From positions 1 to 49,760 of the forward strand of contig NZ_JBHRTA010000031.1 of the NCBI RefSeq assembly GCF_042646065.1: a DNA stretch of 49,760 nucleotides, written 5' to 3'. Below, piece after piece: positions 8,501 to 16,105 of this stretch (its first letter is position 1; the number at the start of each line of letters is the position of its first letter). Both the position numbers and the translations under genes were made by a program. The stretch comes from Parapedobacter deserti. Lineage in GTDB: Bacteria; Bacteroidota; Bacteroidia; Sphingobacteriales; Sphingobacteriaceae. Under the pieces are notes generated by a model. It was not told the DNA's origin. It did not search any database and worked only from the letters and a program-made list of their open reading frames with translations.

Positions 8501-9024
8501 TATTTCCGTCAGATTTTGGAACTGGTCATTTTGCGGCCCATACTGTGATAAGATTTCAATGCAGAAATGAGGATTGCGATAACAATGAAGAGGTGTACCT
8601 TAACCACTGCCTCAATGGACAGTGTAATTGTATTATTGATAGTAGAACTTCAAAGAAATGTCCCAATGGCCTATTTATTTGCAATAATTGCGGAAGTTGT
8701 TGCTCTCACAATATGCTACAGAGACGCTTAAAAAACTTGAAACTGAACGGTGGTTACATTCATCATAATTTAATTAGATGTGTAGAGGAACAATTAGGAC
8801 ACCTTGAGAGAGCGGAGTATTTTTGTTATCGGTGCGAATCTGAAATGACCGAAACGCGACCCGATGTTTTTGAGTGTTCTGATTGTAAAGTACAATATGA
8901 CACAGGTAAATACAAATTCAAAAGGCCACATATTCATTTAAAAAAGGAGAAAAAGATGTACGAAAGCAATCAAAGAAATAGTGGGGATACCGCCAGCGAT
9001 GACAAAATTGATTTGCCGTTCTAG
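5575..9024 (+). CDS. Large CSD + HARP-like + zinc-cluster protein
   Basis: 1149 residues. Residues 1-60 resemble a cold-shock OB fold (VKWFDSEKKYGVV.....EYFLHI, with RNP1- and RNP2-like strands). A long helical middle of about 700 residues has no recognised domain. At about 805-850 a segment with YNQYLIEQIKKLPGRKW and HWGVPL resembles the HARP motif of SMARCAL1-type annealing helicases, which binds branched or single-stranded DNA. Cysteines follow from C969/C972, with a last ribbon at C1084/C1087 and C1101/C1104. The C-terminus ends DDKIDLPF, like the acidic tip of SSB that recruits repair enzymes. No helicase or nuclease motif is visible. ATG 5575 is a clean start. It follows the zinc-ribbon gene by 51 bases and converges on the DUF4391 operon. 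I infer a nucleic-acid sensor or scaffold, probably in defence. Confidence 0.8.
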   Translation: MLIGLVKWFDSEKKYGVVGTPGGKEYFLHINSFSTNPRKIFKKTSIAFQEAMDAKGERNVAKKCHLVEKPEDWISIFSYLGKPDNVGIEVEAIRYGRRGNPYYRRETQNFSLIALSIEQFLKGKAESEIVSIVTEYFDNGLNPDHFISYGEHIESAITKVFPNSSSNMLNKVFVHFRENLNEEILFAVWKKKKFRFISYSDKDDYEIPEGILKSKIDEIGVPELNRIANFSFGPEFCSQHVDTKFSRVEHLSSSEIKNLYQFLGFCSENKQTQMRLTLNSLLARKTVAELASLASDLDLITDDTSFVKYSRLLQFIPSQLNNEHIGQIKREFYDIVSSRCVDDFKPELWIKGIIDEIPFEYVSAAFLDGNTKNEKRIAILAKSPPNEQLELLKAFSSKYNHEKAFVLIEGLVRKENSLEYHFKLSEVLFDEEFWTDKKCSEIISLFNNYVRNESSDALKYALFLNGFVKDVPRNEIIKNIAQLGKDDCKRILSNISVDDEGFIQRILEGKVTDKNIPDIDWLYDLADEFLDPAAFMLFDKKVFETIAQPEYFKFWSVGKAKIFPDNHIGSILNDRFENYGQIETWISSNIISAEHISGFLLSYLQRGDPVTDRFIFCKQLNHIKYLLQLNETHLEKIRQHRSEFYTVILWFLDKEDALNFELLKSKFIYFAPDEQVRIIRKLFFLKASGRFELTVEKLNELARFDGDLYKAGLNFNPDIPVDISTDVVIKALQSYEKYKRFIVENELFAVILNDLNLDKTRRFKLENYFESCLGREVGTFDWDTLGTISKITALSRNGANVTYFAIKFEYNQYLIEQIKKLPGRKWNADAGHWGVPLQYEKEVLAFGRKNHFFFDFEGSNYSNNTHLVVFERKDRPNGISFCEGRLANRPHKRFNKKFWWCAGQPCFSKCETIHPTEEWEQYTLLDFCEILGFETDEINQMGDFVPKGHYYLFIALINRFNRLLDKLYCRDCNHILFPSDFGTGHFAAHTVIRFQCRNEDCDNNEEVYLNHCLNGQCNCIIDSRTSKKCPNGLFICNNCGSCCSHNMLQRRLKNLKLNGGYIHHNLIRCVEEQLGHLERAEYFCYRCESEMTETRPDVFECSDCKVQYDTGKYKFKRPHIHLKKEKKMYESNQRNSGDTASDDKIDLPF

Positions 9025-9071
9025 CTGATTAAAAATAATGGCATGTTTTACTGTTGGTTGATTAAACAAAA

Positions 9072-9737
9072 TCACGAATTTACTTCACCATTGCTATGGG
9101 TTCTTAGTTCCGCCCCCAACTCCTTGAGCTTTAGATTCAATTCAACCCTTTTATTAAACTGTGGAGTGCTGGCAATCCGTGATTTAAGCTTAGCTATTTC
9201 CTTTTCGAGTTTGGTAGCCGTCTGGCGTTGCTTAATAAGTTCCTCATGAGAAAGCGATGCAGCTTGCTCATTGCCGGTAAGCTGGGCACAGAAGTTATGA
9301 AATACCCAATCGAGATTTTTCCGCAACCGTATTTGGAACGGGTTTTCGTCCGTTGTTATCCATTCCGATTGGAAGGTCCAGTCAATGACCGCGTTGTTGT
9401 CGTTGGAGGGGTTCGGATGTTTTGAAGAGGCGGAGAAATATAACTCATCGTTGTATACGATGGCAAAAATGATTGGATAGGGGATAAACCTGTCAATAAT
9501 ATCGAGCAGTGGGGCGATATCCCTTTTTACTTTTAATTCAACGAGGAGCACCTGTATTTCGTTTATGTCTTTGGGTTCGACGTTGGTTGTGCTTGCTGAT
9601 AGTTTGTGTAGCCAAGTAATCCGACCAATCCAATCAGCAAATAGCTTTTTTTGTTTCGTATTGGTGTATTTATCGAAAGTGTTTTTCGGAATCACCCGGT
9701 TAACGATAGTAGTTGGTGGAAGGTTAAAAAGTTCCAT
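9072..9737 (-). CDS. DUF4391 domain protein
   Basis: A 221-residue protein with the DUF4391 opening FNLPPTTIVNRVIPK, then KKLFADWIGRITWLHKLS, a central IFAIVYNDELYFSAS strand region, and a C-terminal helical coil (about residues 165-215) ending near EVNS. DUF4391 has no known activity but occurs with helicases and type III-like restriction genes (recollection). Its start codon shares a base with the helicase stop (TAATG), so it is translationally coupled and is the last gene of the six-gene leftward operon. The protein probably works in complex with the helicase. The family call is confident; the role is inferred from context. Confidence 0.85.
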   Translation of the reverse strand: MELFNLPPTTIVNRVIPKNTFDKYTNTKQKKLFADWIGRITWLHKLSASTTNVEPKDINEIQVLLVELKVKRDIAPLLDIIDRFIPYPIIFAIVYNDELYFSASSKHPNPSNDNNAVIDWTFQSEWITTDENPFQIRLRKNLDWVFHNFCAQLTGNEQAASLSHEELIKQRQTATKLEKEIAKLKSRIASTPQFNKRVELNLKLKELGAELRTHSNGEVNS

Positions 9738-12700
9738 TATCGGATGATTAAAAAGGTAACCAACTTAAAGTCTTCTATACCCCTAAATCGATCGGCTAAG
9801 GCTGTGGTGCCTCCAGCTTTGAAGAGACTCAGTACATCTTTCTCTTCTTCAGTTTCCAGTATGCTACCTATGCTCTTCCTGAGTAAATTAGAATAGAACC
9901 CCATTTCGTGGTAATCCTGTGTTTCTACGCTTAATGTTTTGCAGAGTGCTTGCAGCGGTTCAGTTTGTCCTTTGCATAGTAACCGCATCGCATCGAGGAT
10001 CTTCTTTGACTCGATGTGGTTCAATACCAATTCGCCGGTATCGTTTATATAAACTAGGTAATACGGATGTAGCCGATTCAGCTTGTTGATATTTACATCC
10101 GGATTGATGTTTTTCAGTACAAAAATCACTCCGGCAGAAAGACCGTTTACACATTTAGCTACCGCATGCAAGCCTTCTGGGATGTCATTAAGTTCCCCGT
10201 AGGATTTGATATAATTAGAAAGATCAATCCTGAAATCATTCAGCCCCAAGTCCGTAATGCTAACTCCTTCGCGAAGGTCTTCCAGGTCAATTACCTCCTC
10301 CTTGAGCTTTTGCAACTGTAGTTTCCGGTATTCCAAGTCTCGTTCATCGATGTTCAAAATATTATCATCGCCCGTTGCAGAGGCATTTACGATGAACATC
10401 CGGTTTTCCACGCGGTCTTTCAAATTTATGTACGTATCTAAGCTCACCGCAGGCCAGAAATTGACCATCTGGATCGTATCATTGATTGATCCGATTCGAT
10501 CGATCCGTCCAAATCGCTGAATGATCCGTACCGGATTCCAGTGGATATCATAATTCACCAGATAATCTGCATCCTGTAGGTTTTGTCCTTCCGAGATGCA
10601 ATCAGTCGCGATTAAAATATCGATTTCATTTTTCACCTCCGGCAACAACTGTTGTTTGTTTTTTGATAGCGGAGAGAAGCAGGTCAGGAGAGTGTTGAGG
10701 TCATTTTTTAGTTTTGAAGCTGTACTGGTTTTTCGGTCACCGGTTATCAAAGCGGTATCCAAACCATAACGATCCTTCACCACGTGGCTCACATTTCTAA
10801 AAAGATATTCAGCCGTGTCGGCAAAAGCAGTAAAGACGATTACCTTCTTGTTGTTCCCGTTCGCAGGCTTCTCGATTTTCTTGGTTATCTCGGCCAGCAG
10901 CTGCTGAAGTTTTAAGTCTGCATCGGGTGTGATATCAACCAATGATTGAAACAGTGACTCTAATACATCCAGATCGATTGCTAGGTCTTCACGCCATCTG
11001 ATAATGTCCATGTCGGCGAGGTGTACCTTCACTTTCCGGCCGATGACATTTTCCTCATCGCCCCATTCCGCTTCCCAGTCAAAATTCTCATCATTGATCC
11101 GGGCCTCAATGCCGGAGAATTCGTCAATTGATTTGTTGTCTATCGCTTCGATGGTTTCCTGAATAAAACTTATAATTCCATTAAGCGTAATCCGGAAGGA
11201 ATCTACCGAGCTTTCCAACCTTTTCAATAAGTTAATCCGCATCAGTATGCGCAAGCTGTTATCGCGGTCTTTTTGGGAAAGCCGTGATGTACCAGCGCGT
11301 ACCATTTGTTGGTACAGCTCCATATAATACCTTTCTTTGCTAGGGAGGATGTAATTAAGTGGAGTGTAAACCGAAAGGTTTAGCAATGTCAACTGCTCGG
11401 CAATCCGATGAAAATTTACCTCACTCTTATTGCATAAATCGCTTTCAATGGAGATCGGTACTGATCGGGTAGGAAACTTACCTATGGCCGATGTGTCGTA
11501 GTAGGTGGTTATATGCTTGCGGCTGCGCGCGATTGTCAGTGCATCGAGCAACTCAAAGAAATCGAAATCCAACCGTTCCAAGAGCCCTTCTGTATTCCGT
11601 TGGTGAGGTTCCAGTCGGCTCCATTCCCGGAAAGCCGCTTGTGCACGCCGGAAAATCTGTTCTATGCCACGGTCTGTATCCAGCTTGTGGTCGATAAATT
11701 CAGGGTCTCCCTCGTATGCCAGCGCCAATTGATTCTTTAGGTCGTTAAATCGATTATTTACGGGGGTGGCCGAAAGCATAAGCACTTTCGTCTCGATCCC
11801 TTCCCGTACTATTTTGCGCATTAACGCCTGGTACCGGTTTTCGCGGGTTGCATTAGGGTTGTTGTTGCGGAAGTTGTGTGATTCGTCGATGACTACCAAG
11901 CCATAGTTGCCCCAATTCACATTTTCAAGTTGTCGGCCATTGCTCGTCCCACTCTTCCGCGTCAGGTCGGTATGGAAAAGCACATCGTATCGCAACCGAT
12001 CGCCTGCCAGTATATTCGTCTTATCGTTGTGTCTGTAGCTATTCCAATTGGCTTCCAGTTTTTTGGGGCAGAGCACCAAAACATCCTTATTCCGAAGTTC
12101 ATAATACTTGATAATACCCAGTGCAGAAAATGTCTTACCGAGGCCCACACTGTCTGCTAAGACGCAGCCGTTGTACTTCTCCAATTTGTTGATTGCACCG
12201 ATTACCGCGTCCTTTTGGAAGTTGAATAATTTGCTCCATATCAGCGTGTCTTTAAAGCCGATTTGCTCATCAGGCAGTTTGTCCAATGAGATATCCTTCA
12301 GGAAGTCATTGAAAATATTATATAACGTAATGAAGTAGATAAACTCCGGGCTGTTCTCTTTGAAAGCATTCTCAAAGTAGCTCTGTACACGTTCGGTTAC
12401 GTCAGCAAGGTCGTCCGTGTTCTCCCATATTTGGTCGAATAAATCGAGGAATGCCTGGCTATTGGGAAATTCCACGTTTTGGATCAGCGTGGGGAAACCC
12501 TTCTTGGGGGCAAAGCCTAGTCCCGGCGTTGTAAAACTGTCAACACCGGTATAGACGTGGTCACTGCGATCGGAATTCCTGATATGAATCATTCCACTCA
12601 GGGGCTGTTGCGCATGTTTGTTAGATTTAAAGGTTGCTTTTTTTTGCACCCAGGCAGAGCACTCCTTAGCAATGGCCCGCTGGTTCAGCTGATTTTTGAG

Positions 12701-12970
12701 CCGGAGCTCAACTTCACCGCCGCAAAGCTCTGCCTCTTTGAATAAATGCGGAATAAAAAATTTAGGGACCTCCTTTTTAAACTTTTCCTCTACAAAAGTA
12801 GGGGAGGTGAAGATAAAGCGCAGCTCATCGATTTTTTCCAATTCGTGTTTCAATGCCTCATACGCATAAATCGAAAAGGAAGCAGCCGCAATGCTAACCT
12901 GACTTCCCTTTTTAAGGCTCCCTTTCAGCTCGTCGCCCAAGCGCGTATGGATGTTATCGATGAGTTTCAT
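9737..12970 (-). CDS. SNF2-type helicase with degenerate PLD-like N-terminus
   Basis: 1077 residues. Residues 1-160 follow the layout of a phospholipase-D-like domain, but the catalytic HxK is not evident; the later block reads VYTGVDSFTTPGLG instead of the usual GSSNFT..GL. The ATPase core has Walker A DSVGLGKTF (about 273), DESH (about 359), LSATPVNN, and the C-terminal helicase block ATDCISEGQNLQ with QRFGRIDRIGS (about 818). These mark a superfamily 2 SNF2/RapA-like DNA translocase. It starts one base after the Res stop and is coupled to DUF4391 by TAATG. It probably remodels or tracks along invading DNA for the restriction enzymes of the same operon. It is not a DISARM drmA by context, since drmB and drmC are absent. 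Confidence 0.9.
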   Translation of the reverse strand: MKLIDNIHTRLGDELKGSLKKGSQVSIAAASFSIYAYEALKHELEKIDELRFIFTSPTFVEEKFKKEVPKFFIPHLFKEAELCGGEVELRLKNQLNQRAIAKECSAWVQKKATFKSNKHAQQPLSGMIHIRNSDRSDHVYTGVDSFTTPGLGFAPKKGFPTLIQNVEFPNSQAFLDLFDQIWENTDDLADVTERVQSYFENAFKENSPEFIYFITLYNIFNDFLKDISLDKLPDEQIGFKDTLIWSKLFNFQKDAVIGAINKLEKYNGCVLADSVGLGKTFSALGIIKYYELRNKDVLVLCPKKLEANWNSYRHNDKTNILAGDRLRYDVLFHTDLTRKSGTSNGRQLENVNWGNYGLVVIDESHNFRNNNPNATRENRYQALMRKIVREGIETKVLMLSATPVNNRFNDLKNQLALAYEGDPEFIDHKLDTDRGIEQIFRRAQAAFREWSRLEPHQRNTEGLLERLDFDFFELLDALTIARSRKHITTYYDTSAIGKFPTRSVPISIESDLCNKSEVNFHRIAEQLTLLNLSVYTPLNYILPSKERYYMELYQQMVRAGTSRLSQKDRDNSLRILMRINLLKRLESSVDSFRITLNGIISFIQETIEAIDNKSIDEFSGIEARINDENFDWEAEWGDEENVIGRKVKVHLADMDIIRWREDLAIDLDVLESLFQSLVDITPDADLKLQQLLAEITKKIEKPANGNNKKVIVFTAFADTAEYLFRNVSHVVKDRYGLDTALITGDRKTSTASKLKNDLNTLLTCFSPLSKNKQQLLPEVKNEIDILIATDCISEGQNLQDADYLVNYDIHWNPVRIIQRFGRIDRIGSINDTIQMVNFWPAVSLDTYINLKDRVENRMFIVNASATGDDNILNIDERDLEYRKLQLQKLKEEVIDLEDLREGVSITDLGLNDFRIDLSNYIKSYGELNDIPEGLHAVAKCVNGLSAGVIFVLKNINPDVNINKLNRLHPYYLVYINDTGELVLNHIESKKILDAMRLLCKGQTEPLQALCKTLSVETQDYHEMGFYSNLLRKSIGSILETEEEKDVLSLFKAGGTTALADRFRGIEDFKLVTFLIIR

Positions 12971-12971
12971 G

Positions 12972-15900
12972 TTAGCGTACTATTTCCATCATCCGTTCGT
13001 AGCTGTTCACGGTTGCAAATCGTACCACACCTTCGCTGATAGCTTCGAAATGCTGTTCCGCACAATGAATCTTCAGCTGTTCAATTTCGCGAAGGTCCAG
13101 TACCGAATCGGAACCTTTCGTTTCAGCCACGAAATAGATGTGGCGTACCAGGTCCTTTTCAAAAACGATAGCCCAGTCGGGGCTGTATTTGGCTACAGGG
13201 GTTGTTATATAAAAGCTCTTGGGCAACTTGGCATACACTACTACCTCCGAACTGTTTTCAAGTGCTTGCGCAAACGCAGCTTCCACCTTAGAATCTGTGG
13301 TCAAAAAATCGTAGATATGCTTTTTGAGCAATGCTGAATTGCGGAGCGCATTTTTGTCGTTTGTAAACACCGTTTTGGCATCGTACCGTTCGTCCGTTTT
13401 ATGATATACAATGTTGTTAATGACCAAGCTGGCTTTTACATTGTTAATAATTTTGGCGCACTTGGCGATAAACTCTTCCGGATTTTTACGTACCAATAAG
13501 AACTTTTCCTCCCGGATTGCCTTTAAAATATGCACAATCGTGCGGCGGGTCAGGTCAGTCAATACTTCAATCTCACCAACAATATCGTAAGTAGCTTCAG
13601 AGCGAATCTCTTTTGAGAGCTTCACGAACCCTCTATTCGATTCCCTCAGCAGCGTCCCCGCTTGCATTTCTTCTTTCGTCCCTTCATGCAATTCACCCGT
13701 TTTCACTTCAAATACGCGGTCGGCTACATGAAGGTCAGCGTTGATCTGGTTTTTGGCATCCTGCACCAATTTGTCCGTGTCAAACTGAACCTCGTAGATG
13801 GTCTTAATGTTTATTTTATCCCACAGCGCCTGGAACTCCTTGCGGTTAAAGTTTGCATTGGGGTTTAAGGTAACGGTTTGCCGCTCATCTTCCGGCTTGA
13901 ATGGTTCACCGGTATAAACTGCTTTTAGCAGTAAGCAAATGGATGCTTTAAAAGGCTCCAGGTGTTCCGGTACGAAAATCTCATTACGCTCAATCAGTTC
14001 CCTTCCGGCCTGTGTAATCCTGTCGTCATCGTCAACAATGTCATGCTTATACAATAGTTTATTCAGTTTATTCGCATCGTCTCTGGTGAGCCGCAGCGTC
14101 TCGTCGTTAGCGTTTGTCACCATTTTGCCAACGAAGTAATCGATGTCGGCTTTGTGTGGACGGTCTTTCAGTGTCAGTGCGATTTCTTGCTGAAGCCCCC
14201 TGGCAAACGATTCGTAATTTTCCGACGCAATTACCGTCAATTTATTAATTTCGTGTACCTGCTCACCCACTAATTCAAAGTCTTGGCGTACGCCACGCTT
14301 GTCTACACATAGGCGCATACCGCGTCCTACCTCCTGTCGTCTTCTGGTTTGGCTGCCGCCTTCAGCGCTTTTCAGTGCACATATCTGGAACACGTTGGGG
14401 TTGTCCCATCCTTCTTTCAATGCCGAGTGCGAGAATATAAAACGCGTAGGCTCTTCGAAACTAAGCAGTCGTTCTTTGTCTTTCATGATCAGGTCGTATG
14501 CCGATATGTCGTCAGAATCGTCGCTGCCGCGTTTCGTCACCGGATTCACGGATTTTCCTTTTTTGTCGATGGCGAAGTATCCGCCGTGCACTCGATGTGG
14601 ATCATCCCGTTCCAAATACTCGGTATATCCCGTTGGCATATAACCCTTGTGCACATAGCCCGGATCACTGTCTTTCAGGTATTCGTTGTATTCCTGATGG
14701 AACAGGTCCAGAAAATTGCTGCGTACGTTGTTGTATTCCTCCTCAAATATCCGTGCATATTCGCCTAGTTGTTCCTCGCCATGTTCATCATATACCCGGT
14801 AATTTTCAACTGAATCAATAAAAAACAAGCTGAGCACCTTTATCCCTTTATCAAAAAGTTGCTTTTCCTTTTGCAGGTGGGAGAGAATGGTTTCCCTTAT
14901 TTGCACCCTTCGGAACGCCAATTCATCGTTGTCGTTCAGAATATCGCCGGGGTAGATATCCTGCCCATTGATCACCACCTTATTCAGATAGCCATTTATC
15001 TCGGTAATGGTATGGTTTTTATATGCCGGCATGTTGCCGGAAAGCTCATAGAGGTTGTCGCCCTCAGACAGTTGTCGGCGCACCTTCTTTACGCTCGTTC
15101 CCGACCGTTTTTCAAACTCAATCACCGCAAAGGGTGGTTTGGTGGTACTCAAGCTTATCTGCTCCAGGTACAGGTATCCGGTCGTTCCCGTAGCGCCTCG
15201 CAGGTTAATGCCTTTTACCTGAATTTTCTTTACCAACTTACGGTTATACGCATCCAACGCGTCCAGACGGTATATCTTATTGTATTCTTCCCCTTCGGCG
15301 TGGGTGGCGGAATAACGCAGTGTGAACAACGGCTTAAAGTCTTCCATGCCCTTTAAGGTTTTCGATCCTTGTTTGCCGACTGACTGTGGCTCATCGATGA
15401 CCAATATCGGGTTGGTTTGTGCAATGATGTCAATCGGCCTCCGAGAACCGAACTGATCCAGTTCTTGATAGATCCGGCGGGCATCCGCGCCGCTGGCATT
15501 AAACGCCTGGGTGTTGATGATCATTACGCTGATTCGGCTGTCTGAAGCAAAGTTCTCAATATCCTGCGGTATACTTGAGTTGTAGATAAAGGGATTGATT
15601 TTATGCCCGTATATTTCCTGGAAATGTTCCTGCGTAATTTGAAACGATTTATGCACGCCCTCACGGATAGCGATGCTTGGCACGATGACTATAAATTTGC
15701 TCCACCCGTACTGCTTATGCAGCTCATACATGGTGCGGATGTAGGTGTACGTCTTTCCCGTACCCGTCTCCATTTCGATGGTAAGGTTGTAGCCAATATT
15801 CACGCCTTTCGTCCGTTCGATTTGCTCGCTCTCATTGAGGTCCTGGCGGCGTTGCACCGTAATTATGTTTTCAAGCACTTGGCTTTCCGAGACATGCAGC

Positions 15901-16103
15901 GCCGCGTTGCGGTAGCCAATGGCTTCCTCGATCTCGTAGCCGAATTCCAGTGCTCCTGCAGCGGCCAGCTTCGCCCTGCGCATGATTTCCCGGCTGCGCT
16001 CCAAAGAGAAACTATGCGTTTTTACCGGCTGTCCGGCAAAACAGTCTACCACCGCTTTCACGGCTTGCAGTTGAAAATCCTGTTCTTTGAATTGAAGTTT
16101 CAT
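12972..16103 (-). CDS. res: Type III-like restriction endonuclease subunit Res
   Basis: 1043 residues with the full Res layout: Walker A METGTGKTYT (about 109), the DEAD-equivalent VIDEPQS (about 234), TLRYSATH, and motif VI QEVGRGMRL (about 588). The C-terminus carries a PD-(D/E)xK nuclease, with PDW at about 976 and ETKG at about 995. Type III Res subunits use ATP to move along DNA from an unmodified site and cut with a second complex (family knowledge). It lies two bases after the AlbA_2 gene and one base before the helicase gene, so it is separated from Mod by the AlbA_2 gene, unlike the usual mod-res order. All motifs look intact. Confidence 0.92.
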   Translation of the reverse strand: MKLQFKEQDFQLQAVKAVVDCFAGQPVKTHSFSLERSREIMRRAKLAAAGALEFGYEIEEAIGYRNAALHVSESQVLENIITVQRRQDLNESEQIERTKGVNIGYNLTIEMETGTGKTYTYIRTMYELHKQYGWSKFIVIVPSIAIREGVHKSFQITQEHFQEIYGHKINPFIYNSSIPQDIENFASDSRISVMIINTQAFNASGADARRIYQELDQFGSRRPIDIIAQTNPILVIDEPQSVGKQGSKTLKGMEDFKPLFTLRYSATHAEGEEYNKIYRLDALDAYNRKLVKKIQVKGINLRGATGTTGYLYLEQISLSTTKPPFAVIEFEKRSGTSVKKVRRQLSEGDNLYELSGNMPAYKNHTITEINGYLNKVVINGQDIYPGDILNDNDELAFRRVQIRETILSHLQKEKQLFDKGIKVLSLFFIDSVENYRVYDEHGEEQLGEYARIFEEEYNNVRSNFLDLFHQEYNEYLKDSDPGYVHKGYMPTGYTEYLERDDPHRVHGGYFAIDKKGKSVNPVTKRGSDDSDDISAYDLIMKDKERLLSFEEPTRFIFSHSALKEGWDNPNVFQICALKSAEGGSQTRRRQEVGRGMRLCVDKRGVRQDFELVGEQVHEINKLTVIASENYESFARGLQQEIALTLKDRPHKADIDYFVGKMVTNANDETLRLTRDDANKLNKLLYKHDIVDDDDRITQAGRELIERNEIFVPEHLEPFKASICLLLKAVYTGEPFKPEDERQTVTLNPNANFNRKEFQALWDKINIKTIYEVQFDTDKLVQDAKNQINADLHVADRVFEVKTGELHEGTKEEMQAGTLLRESNRGFVKLSKEIRSEATYDIVGEIEVLTDLTRRTIVHILKAIREEKFLLVRKNPEEFIAKCAKIINNVKASLVINNIVYHKTDERYDAKTVFTNDKNALRNSALLKKHIYDFLTTDSKVEAAFAQALENSSEVVVYAKLPKSFYITTPVAKYSPDWAIVFEKDLVRHIYFVAETKGSDSVLDLREIEQLKIHCAEQHFEAISEGVVRFATVNSYERMMEIVR

Positions 16104-16105
16104 TG

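Noticed and set aside
14299..14821. Overlapping plus-strand frames antisense to res
   Set aside because: They are shadows of the Res gene, without start signals or domains.
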